NCBI GenBank assembly: GCA_046155505.1
Contig: JBJXFK010000323.1
Location: 1 to 28,120 of the forward strand
Length of the DNA stretch: 28,120 nt
Direction of reading: 5' to 3'
Source of the DNA: JBJXFK01 sp046155505
GTDB lineage: Bacteria; Planctomycetota; Phycisphaerae; UBA1845; Fen-1342
The translations under genes and the position numbers were made by a program. Position 1 is the stretch's first letter. The number at the start of each line of letters is the position of its first letter. Below the pieces are notes generated by a model. It was not told where the DNA came from, ran no database searches, and saw nothing but the letters and a program-made list of their open reading frames with translations. Positions 22,727-28,120 of this stretch are shown piece after piece.

Positions 22727-23284
22727 TTACGATTTCGGGCGCGGGCGTTTCCGCGCGGCGCGCTTCTTTTGCGCAGGCCTATTCGCGGTTGCCTGCTCCG
22801 CCGCTTTCGCACGATCGATCGACTCGACGTCTGCGAGATCCTTCGCGCGCGCTGACGCGACTTTGTTCCGTCGCAAATCGTCACGATTGATCAACTTGAT
22901 CGGAATGCCGTGGTAATCGAACTCGATCCGCCGCGGCCAGCAATCCGGAAACTCGACACCGGAAATGGTCGTCAGCACTTCGATGCGCAGCGGCTTGTTG
23001 CCCGCCCGCGCAATCTTGTTGCGGACGAGGAACGCATTCCGATCGACATTTTTGAAGCCGAATCGGTCAAACGCATCGACGACGGCGTCGGCGTTCACTT
23101 CGCTGAGCTCGATCCAGACATCAAGGTCTTCGGTCGGCCGCGGGCGGACGTGAAACGAAACCGCGAACCCGTCGATAAGTAAGTACCGGACCTTTGCGTC
23201 CGCCAGAGATTGTAAGAACTCCTCGAAAACGCGCGGAATCCGGATCGTAGCCGTACGCGATTTGTCGAAGAAGTTCGACTGCAT
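22727..23284 (-). CDS. nucleotidyltransferase-fold protein (AbiEii/MNT-like)
   Basis: A 185-residue protein. VFEEFLQSLADAKVRYLLID opens the nucleotidyltransferase fold. It is followed by GFAVSFHVRPRPTEDLDVWIEL, where Asp53 and Asp55 (DLD) are the expected metal ligands after the G-x-A-V/H/R-x-T pattern. KLINRDDLRRNKVASARAKDLADVE is the usual C-terminal helix, and a Lys/Arg/Ala-rich tail ends the protein. Relatives act as toxins or antitoxins that modify tRNA or proteins, or have unknown roles. The ATG at 23284 has AGGAG at 8 bases. It is the last gene of a three-gene overlapping cassette, its start lying 164 bases inside the reading frame of the small protein upstream. Confidence 0.8.
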   Translation of the reverse strand: MQSNFFDKSRTATIRIPRVFEEFLQSLADAKVRYLLIDGFAVSFHVRPRPTEDLDVWIELSEVNADAVVDAFDRFGFKNVDRNAFLVRNKIARAGNKPLRIEVLTTISGVEFPDCWPRRIEFDYHGIPIKLINRDDLRRNKVASARAKDLADVESIDRAKAAEQATANRPAQKKRAARKRPRPKS

Positions 23285-23492
23285 CGAGCCGCTCCTGAGC
23301 CGTGGCGCATGACCACTCCCGTACGTCATCGAACCCGTCGCCCATGTCCACAACTTCGAATACCGGTTCGACTGCGAGGCGATCGATCGGCTTCGCATCT
23401 CTCGCGCGATCGGCCCGTGCGACGACTCGTCGACCGCGCCGCACGGCTTTGGTTCGTAGAGTCGGTCTGCGTTTTTTGATCGAAGTCTTCAT
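23121..23492 (-). CDS. small protein between retropepsin-like and nucleotidyltransferase genes
   Basis: A 123-residue protein. The N-terminal 40 residues are basic (KKRRPTLRTKAVRRGRR). The central block VFEVVDMGDGFDDVREW and AQERLDAVELLRQIAYGYDP (about 64-84) looks conserved and helical, a pattern I associate with small proteins that precede nucleotidyltransferases. After residue 90 the sequence (SGGRKGPVLTYRRVRGFVSR) looks like the out-of-frame shadow of the next gene, so the native end may have been lost. The ATG overlaps the stop of the retropepsin-like gene (ATGA). It might be the antitoxin-like partner of the nucleotidyltransferase; this is inference from position only. Confidence 0.55.
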   Translation of the reverse strand: MKTSIKKRRPTLRTKAVRRGRRVVARADRARDAKPIDRLAVEPVFEVVDMGDGFDDVREWSCATAQERLDAVELLRQIAYGYDPDSARFRGVLTISGGRKGPVLTYRRVRGFVSRPPAADRRP

Positions 23493-23902
23493 ACGCCAAC
23501 CATCGCCGAAACCCGGTGCGACTTCAACCGCTTCAACCGCTTCAACGGCTTCAATCGCGAATTCAGCCGAAGCTCTTCCTTCTGCGCGTCCCAGATCAGA
23601 TTCGCCGACTGCATGGTGATCGCTCCGAGCAGCGGTTCGGCGTCGTCGGGGCCGAAGAGGACTTCGCTTGCGACGGTTTCGTTCAGCACCGTAATCATCG
23701 CGCCGCCGACATCGAAACTCATCACGGAACCGTCCGCGAGTTCCCGCGGCTCCTTGCGAAACGGTTCGATGCCCAATTCTCGCAACACCTTCGCCGGCAC
23801 CATCGTAGTGGACGCTCCGCTGCCGACCAGAAACTCGCCCTTCCATCTGCGAACGCTTGAGCCGATCGGAGCAACGGAAACTGTGACGCGAGCGACGCCC
23901 AT
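23489..23902 (-). CDS. retropepsin-like aspartic protease homologue, catalytic Asp missing
   Basis: A 137-residue single-domain protein of the clan AA type: WKGEFLVGSGASTTMVPAKV at 20-39, LRELGI, ELADGSVMSFDVGGAMITV, then FGPDDAEPLLGAITMQSANL and DAQKEELRLN. The flap and the PLLGA block are as in active family members, but where these have L-V-D-T/S-G-A this has Val26-Gly27-Ser28-Gly29. Replacing GAC by GGC would need one base change. Retropepsins work as dimers with one Asp each, so this protein should not cleave peptides; it may bind a partner instead. The tail RLKPLKRLKRLKSHR is encoded by a nonamer array. ATG 23902 follows GGAG at 8 bases. Confidence 0.75.
   Translation of the reverse strand: MGVARVTVSVAPIGSSVRRWKGEFLVGSGASTTMVPAKVLRELGIEPFRKEPRELADGSVMSFDVGGAMITVLNETVASEVLFGPDDAEPLLGAITMQSANLIWDAQKEELRLNSRLKPLKRLKRLKSHRVSAMVGV
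23521..23556 (+). repeat. nonamer array coding the retropepsin-like tail
   Basis: Four 9-base units in register: ACTTCAACC, GCTTCAACC, GCTTCAACG, GCTTCAATC. On the minus strand they encode repeated Leu-Lys with Arg or Pro. A 9-base period keeps the frame. Confidence 0.8.
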
Positions 23903-24000
23903 CTGGTTGGCTCCGCGTGAACTTCGGGCGTTGCGACGCACGCCCGCTTCAAGCGTCTAACCTCGCATGTTTGCGACGAGCGTCGTCGACCGGCGCGAGA

Positions 24001-24108
24001 CATGCCGACTGCGGAGTACCGCCGTCGGCACGGCCCCCATAATTGTGGAGCTGCCGCCCACGGCTGCTTCTCCTCACGCATGCCGACGCGAACGGCCGTC
24101 GGCATGGC
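24001..24108 (+). repeat. D-A-D palindrome cluster
   Basis: Three hairpins in a row: a diverged family D copy (ATGCCGACTGCGG/CCGCCGTCGGCA with one mismatch, 24002-24030), a family A copy (GTGGAGCTGCCGCCCACGGC..., 24044-24068) and a perfect family D copy (CATGCCGACG at 24079-24088 against CGTCGGCATG at 24097-24106). They lie 10 bases beyond the stop codon of rho. Confidence 0.85.
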
Positions 24109-24117
24109 ACCCGCCCG

Positions 24118-25701
24118 CTACGCCAAATTCATCGTCATCAAGAACAACCGATTGTTCTCGGTCTTCTCCATGCGATTGCGCAAGAGCTCGACCGCTTCGA
24201 CCGGGTTCATGTCGGCCAGTACGCGGCGAAGCATGTAGACCTTTTCCAGTTCCTGCGGGTGGAGCAGCAACTCTTCCTTGCGCGTGCCGCTGCTGGCGAT
24301 GTTGATCGCCGGATAAACGCGCTTGTCAACCAGTCGGCGGTCGAGGTGCAGTTCGCTGTTACCGGTGCCCTTGAACTCTTCAAAGATGACTTCGTCCATC
24401 TTCGAGCCGGTATCGACGAGAGCCGTGCCAATGATCGTCAGGCTGCCGCCCTCTTCGATGTTGCGGGCCGCACCGAAGAATCGCTTCGGCTTTTGCAGCG
24501 CGTTGGCATCGACACCGCCGGTCAGAATTTTGCCCGAGTGCGGCACTTCGGTGTTGTAGGCTCGCGCCAAACGCGTGATCGAATCGAGGAAGATCACCAC
24601 ATCGTGGCCATATTCGACAAGGCGCTTGGCCTTGTCGATCACCATCTCGGCCACCTGCACGTGGCGGCTCGCCGGCTCGTCGAAGGTCGAGCTGATCACC
24701 TCGGCCTTCGTATTCCGCTGCATTTCGGTCACTTCTTCGGGCCGCTCGTCGATCAGCAGGATGATCACCTTGGCATCGACGTGATTCGCCGACACCGAGT
24801 TGGCCATCTTCTGGAGCAGCACCGTCTTGCCCGTGCGCGGCGGGGCAACAATCAGCATGCGCTGACCCATGCCGATCGGCGTGACCATATCGACAATACG
24901 CATGTTCAATTCGGTCTTGCCCGATTCGAGATACAGCCGCTTATTCGGGTGCAGCGGCGTCAGGTCTTCGAAGTTGGTCTTCTCGCCGACACGATCGGGC
25001 GCTTCATAATTGATTGCCTCGACACGCAGCAGCGCGAAGTAGCGCTCGCTCTCCTTCGGCGGGCGAATCTGACCCGCGACGACGTGGCCGTTCTTCAACC
25101 CAAAGCGGCGAATCTGCGACGGACTGACATAGATGTCATCCGGGCAGGGCAGATAGTTGTACTCCGGGCTGCGCAGGAACCCGAAGCCGTCCGGCAGAAT
25201 CTCCAGCACGCCCTCGCCATACAGCAACCCATTTTGGTTGATGCGGCGCTTCATGATTTGCAGGATCAAATCCTGCTTGGTCAGGCCGGCGTACTCGTCG
25301 ATGCCTTCCTGCTTGGCGACCTCGTGCAGGTCGGTCACCGACATCTTTTGCAAGTCGGTGATGTGCAGTTCGCCGCGCTTCACACGCTCGTACTTTTCGT
25401 GCGTGTCGCGATCGATCGGGCCGTCGCCGGCGTCGTCGTTCTTAGGGCCGCCGATCATGACCGGCTTGGGCGCGGTCGGCGCGGCGGGTGGTGTCGCTAC
25501 GGCAGGTGGCGTCGCAGCGGCCGGCGGTGCCGATTCGGCGACCGGCTCGATCGGCGTCTCGGCGACAAAGTTCGACCCGACATCGTCCTCCGTATCACCG
25601 TCGGCGGGCGTCGCGCCGTCGGTCTCTTCGGAGATGTTCTCGATCACGTCCTGCAACTTCTTCTTGCCGCGCGTTGGGCGGGCGGATGGCTGCTTGGCCA
25701 T
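24118..25701 (-). CDS. rho: transcription termination factor Rho
   Basis: A 527-residue Rho. After a disordered acidic and Ala/Pro-rich insertion (residues 20-95, PPAAATPPAVATPPAAPT) comes the N-terminal helical domain (DLHEVAKQEGIDEYAGLTKQ). The cold-shock-like RNA-binding domain follows with DGFGFLRSPEYNYLPCPDDI (171-190). The ATPase core has VTPIGMGQRMLIVAPPRTGK with the P-loop ending at Thr293, LLIDERPEEVTEMQR and DSITRLARAYN, plus RNA-contacting GGSLTIIGTALVDTGSKMDE. It ends with the helix LADMNPVEAVELLRNRMEKT. Rho is the RNA-dependent hexameric helicase that releases nascent RNA. The ATG has CGGAG nine bases upstream. It follows coaE by 203 bases with hairpins between. Confidence 0.98.
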   Translation of the reverse strand: MAKQPSARPTRGKKKLQDVIENISEETDGATPADGDTEDDVGSNFVAETPIEPVAESAPPAAATPPAVATPPAAPTAPKPVMIGGPKNDDAGDGPIDRDTHEKYERVKRGELHITDLQKMSVTDLHEVAKQEGIDEYAGLTKQDLILQIMKRRINQNGLLYGEGVLEILPDGFGFLRSPEYNYLPCPDDIYVSPSQIRRFGLKNGHVVAGQIRPPKESERYFALLRVEAINYEAPDRVGEKTNFEDLTPLHPNKRLYLESGKTELNMRIVDMVTPIGMGQRMLIVAPPRTGKTVLLQKMANSVSANHVDAKVIILLIDERPEEVTEMQRNTKAEVISSTFDEPASRHVQVAEMVIDKAKRLVEYGHDVVIFLDSITRLARAYNTEVPHSGKILTGGVDANALQKPKRFFGAARNIEEGGSLTIIGTALVDTGSKMDEVIFEEFKGTGNSELHLDRRLVDKRVYPAINIASSGTRKEELLLHPQELEKVYMLRRVLADMNPVEAVELLRNRMEKTENNRLFLMTMNLA

Positions 25702-25837
25702 TGCGTGTGGCTCCGGGGCTTTCTAGGTGTGATGGTGGCCGAACCGGGGTACCCCAAACCCCGTGGTTCAGCCGGATTACGGATCCTTCCTGAATCGTCC
25801 GTAGGAATTCGGATTCACTCTTTGGCGGGTCGATTCG

Positions 25838-25886
25838 CCGCTTCGCAGCGGCCCAGCGACCCATTCCCCGACCGGCGAGGTCGGGG
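25838..25886 (-). terminator. hairpins in the coaE-rho spacer
   Basis: On the minus strand, CCCCGACC/GGTCGGGG (25866-25886, loop of five) and CCGCT/AGCGG (25838-25851) follow the coaE stop codon. No U-run follows, so these may be an attenuator or the leader of rho, not a classical terminator. Confidence 0.4.
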
Positions 25887-25904
25887 GAAGGTACGTCCAA
25901 CGAC

Positions 25905-26513
25905 TTATTCACAACCGACGACCGCGTCCAGCATTTCCGCCAATCGCTCCCGCAACTGCTCGGGCGAGCCGTCGTTGCGAATGCTGATCTGGCAACGGGA
26001 ACGCTTCTCGGCGGGGCTCATTTGCCACTGCTGACGCCGTGCCAATTCACCCGGATCCCAGCCGCGCGTCTGCACGACACGCTGCAATCGCTGCGATTCG
26101 TCCGCGTCGATGAAGACGGTAAGACTGCACAGACGCTCGAGATGTCTCTCGAACAAAAGCGGGGCATCGAGAATGATCGCTTTGATTGCCGGGTTCGTCA
26201 GACCCGCAGAAATAATATCCCGCCGCCTCTCGGCGATCAAGGGGTGCGTCAATGATTCAAGCTTGGACCGCTCCGAGGGCTGCGCAAAGACGATCTCGCC
26301 GATTCGCCGACGATCCGGCTGCCCGTCCGAGGTGACCACGTCAGCCCCCCACCACTCGGCCAATGTCTTAAGCACTTCCGGGCGCCGCAAAATTTCATGA
26401 TTCAGATCGTCGGAATCGATCACGAGGCAGCCCAATTCAGCGAGCAACCTCGCCGCGAGCGACTTGCCCGAGCCGATACCGCCCGCGATGCCGATGATCG
26501 GTTTCGATCCCAT
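25905..26513 (-). CDS. coaE: dephospho-CoA kinase
   Basis: A 202-residue kinase that phosphorylates the ribose 3'-OH of dephospho-CoA in the last step of coenzyme A synthesis. The P-loop is GIAGGIGSGKSLAARLLAEL (8-27), followed by VIDSDDLNHEIL with the substrate-binding DxD, LTHPLIAERRRD, IILDAPLLFE and the C-terminal QMSPAEKRSRCQISIRNDGS that is typical for CoaE. Length fits the family. The ATG at 26513 begins just before the P-loop strand; the 21 codons upstream in the same frame are poor protein. The gene shares a divergent 136-base region with the oxidoreductase gene and may be cotranscribed with rho downstream. Confidence 0.95.
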   Translation of the reverse strand: MGSKPIIGIAGGIGSGKSLAARLLAELGCLVIDSDDLNHEILRRPEVLKTLAEWWGADVVTSDGQPDRRRIGEIVFAQPSERSKLESLTHPLIAERRRDIISAGLTNPAIKAIILDAPLLFERHLERLCSLTVFIDADESQRLQRVVQTRGWDPGELARRQQWQMSPAEKRSRCQISIRNDGSPEQLRERLAEMLDAVVGCE

Positions 26514-26574
26514 TTGCCCGTGGTCACTCCCGTCGTGGAAGTGTATCCGCCGGGCTGACCGTTTCCCCCTCTTC

Positions 26575-26624
26575 AATCTCCAATCCCCAATCCCTAATCC
26601 CCGTTTCCCCTTCCCCGTTCCCCG
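26575..26624 (+). repeat. heptamer array (AATCCCC)
   Basis: AATCTCC, AATCCCC, AATCCCT, AATCCCC in 7-base register, an 8-base GTTTCCCC, then TTCCCCG twice. It fills the short region between coaE and the oxidoreductase gene, ending 25 bases before its start codon. Confidence 0.8.
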
Positions 26625-26649
26625 CTAGCATTCAACCACGAGGTCCAGC

Positions 26650-27993
26650 ATGCGCATTCTCCCGAACCGGCGTCAGTTCCTCCGCCGCGCCGCCGCGCTC
26701 ACCGCCGCACCGCTGTTCATCCCCGCCGCTGCGCTCGGCACCACGCGCCGAACTGCCGCTTCGAGTCGCATCGGCGTCGCCGTCATTGGCATCAAGAAAA
26801 TGGGCAGCGGCCACGTCGACACCCTGCTCGGCTTTCCCGATGTGCAAATCATCGCCGTTTGCGATGTGGACAAACGCGCCCGCGACGCGATGGCCCGCAA
26901 GTGTGACGAATATTACGCGCGAGAGCGCGGCGACGACGGCTATCGCGCGGTGCTGTCGATCAACGAATACGAATCCCTGCTCGCCCGCTCTGATGTGGAC
27001 GCGGTCGTCATCGCCACGCCGGATCACTGGCACGCGATCATTGCCGTGCATGCCTGCCGCGCCGGAAAAGACGTTTATTGTGAAAAGCCGCTCTCGCTCA
27101 CCGTGCGCGACGGTCGCCGCATGGTCGATGCGGCCCGACGTTACGGTCGCGTCTTTCAAATCGGCACGCAACAACGCAGCGCACCGGAATTTCGCCACGC
27201 CGTCGAACTGGTTCGCAACGGCTACATCGGCAAACTCCAGCGCGTCCATGTCGAGTGCGGCGGCGCGTCGTGGGACCAGGATTGGCCCGCGCAGCTTGTG
27301 CCCGACGGCTTTGATTTCGATCGCTGGCTCGGCCCGGCGCCGCTCACCGGATTTCATGAACAACGCATCGGCTCGAATTTCTGGGACGGCTGGCGACGAT
27401 TCCGCGACTACAGCGGCGGCAAGATGACCGACTGGGGCGCGCACCACTACGACATCGTGCAGTGGGCGCTCGGCGCGGACGCCGGCGGCCCGGTCGAAGT
27501 CGCTCCGCCGCGTACCGCCCGAGCCGCCGACTTACTCGCGTTTCGCCCGACAAAAGTACAAGGCCCCGGCAGCGACCCAACCGACCCGTCGTGGGGCCTG
27601 ACCATGCGCTATGCAAACGGCGTCGAAGTCGTGAAGGATCACAACAATGGAATTCTGTTCGTCGGCAGTGAGGGCCGCGTCGAAGTCAATCGCGGCTACA
27701 TCGCAACGACACCGACGAGCTTGAAGACGCTGCGATTCAAGCCCACTGATGAGCGCGTGATTCGCAGCGACAACCACCACCAAAATTGGCTCACCGCGAT
27801 CCGCACACGCACACGCCCCGTCAGCGACGTGGAAGCCGGCCATCGCTCGGCGACGGCGTGCCACTTGGGCAACATCGCACTTTGGACCGGCCGCACGATT
27901 CGCTGGAACGCCGCGACCGAGCAGATCGAAACCGACGAAGTCGCGGCGCGGCTGCTCGACCGCACCAAGCGCTGGCCGTATACGATCTCGTAG
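26650..27993 (+). CDS. Tat-exported Gfo/Idh/MocA-family oxidoreductase
   Basis: A 447-residue protein. The N-terminus is a twin-arginine signal: RRQFLRRAAALTAAPLFIPA (7-26). The Rossmann domain follows: IGVAVIGIKKMGSGH (41-55), IIAVCDVDKRARDAMARKC and AVVIATPDHWHAI. EKP sits at 145-147 in DVYCEKPLSLTV. The second domain includes QIGTQQRSAPEFRHAVELVR, GGKMTDWGAHHYDIVQWALG and the end HRSATACHLGNIALWTGR. These proteins use NAD(P) bound tightly to oxidise or rearrange sugars. Export to the periplasm is frequent in Planctomycetota, where many serve polysaccharide breakdown; the substrate here is unknown. The start has GAGG seven bases upstream. The stop TAG lies inside a family C repeat. Confidence 0.9.
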   Translation: MRILPNRRQFLRRAAALTAAPLFIPAAALGTTRRTAASSRIGVAVIGIKKMGSGHVDTLLGFPDVQIIAVCDVDKRARDAMARKCDEYYARERGDDGYRAVLSINEYESLLARSDVDAVVIATPDHWHAIIAVHACRAGKDVYCEKPLSLTVRDGRRMVDAARRYGRVFQIGTQQRSAPEFRHAVELVRNGYIGKLQRVHVECGGASWDQDWPAQLVPDGFDFDRWLGPAPLTGFHEQRIGSNFWDGWRRFRDYSGGKMTDWGAHHYDIVQWALGADAGGPVEVAPPRTARAADLLAFRPTKVQGPGSDPTDPSWGLTMRYANGVEVVKDHNNGILFVGSEGRVEVNRGYIATTPTSLKTLRFKPTDERVIRSDNHHQNWLTAIRTRTRPVSDVEAGHRSATACHLGNIALWTGRTIRWNAATEQIETDEVAARLLDRTKRWPYTIS

Positions 27994-28120
27994 GGTGGGC
28001 ATCGCCCACCATTTGACGGGTATTCGCGAACGCAACAAATGGGTGTGGCACCGGCTATCAGCCGGTGGCTACCTTCGTCTCTTTGTTGCGGCGCGGCAGT
28101 GGCCGTACGGTGGGCATCGC
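27990..28120 (+). repeat. family C repeats flanking a hairpin, running off the window
   Basis: GTAGGGTGGGCATCGCCCAC starts at 27990 and continues CATTTGA, as in the inverted copy at 15994. A second direct copy begins near 28107 (CGGTGGGCATCGC) and is cut by the window end. Between them CACCGGCT/AGCCGGTG (28049-28067, loop ATC) forms a hairpin. Confidence 0.75.

Noticed and set aside
24043..26034. 663-codon open frame on the plus strand
   Set aside because: It lies antisense to rho and coaE; its length comes from GC-rich codon use, and its sequence is His/Arg/Asp-rich shadow.

Overview
The window reads as chromosomal DNA of a GC-rich member of the Planctomycetota, most likely Phycisphaerae-like. 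This is inferred from gene content, not from a marker gene. The clues are an exported protein ending in a two-repeat dockerin, a PQQ-like beta-propeller protein with an NWPQFRG start, a Tat-exported Gfo/Idh/MocA oxidoreductase, a lipoprotein sulfatase, a PurL carrying two PurS-like domains, and very repeat-rich intergenic DNA. No integrase, transposase, phage gene or CRISPR array was found.

Layout. 1-4.8 kb: a partial SAM methyltransferase (-), a membrane-anchored hypothetical (-) divergent from a ChaN-type lipoprotein (+), recO (-), tRNA-Asp(GTC) with a clear promoter, and a GT4 glycosyltransferase (+). 4.8-6.4 kb: an RbfA-like protein translationally coupled to RtcB RNA ligase (-). 6.4-10.7 kb: a DUF5658-like membrane protein (+), a PQQ-like protein (-) and a nucleoside-type MFS transporter (+). 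10.6-13.8 kb: purL (-). 14.3-15.9 kb: truncated haemoglobin followed by a ferredoxin-FNR reductase (+), a plausible NO/O2-handling pair. 16.2-19 kb: a sulfatase-fold lipoprotein coupled to a Sua5/TsaC protein (-). 19.3-20.9 kb: dockerin protein (+). 21.1-22.5 kb: a membrane protein (-) divergent from a C-terminal J-domain protein (+). 22.7-23.9 kb: a three-gene overlapping cassette (-) of retropepsin-like protein, small protein and nucleotidyltransferase. 24.1-26.5 kb: coaE then rho (-). 26.65-28 kb: Gfo/Idh/MocA oxidoreductase (+).

The most unusual feature is the repeat landscape. Nearly every larger gap carries degenerate tandem arrays of 7- or 8-base units, short perfect palindromes of a few recurring families, and MITE-like inverted repeats. 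The same repeats also lie inside genes: two in-frame insertions in PurL, both ends of Sua5, and the stop codons of several genes. The genes are mostly single units or pairs. The clearest functional modules are RbfA-like/RtcB (possible rRNA repair), trHb/reductase, sulfatase/Sua5 (coupled, link unclear), and the retropepsin/small protein/nucleotidyltransferase cassette, whose retropepsin has lost its catalytic Asp.
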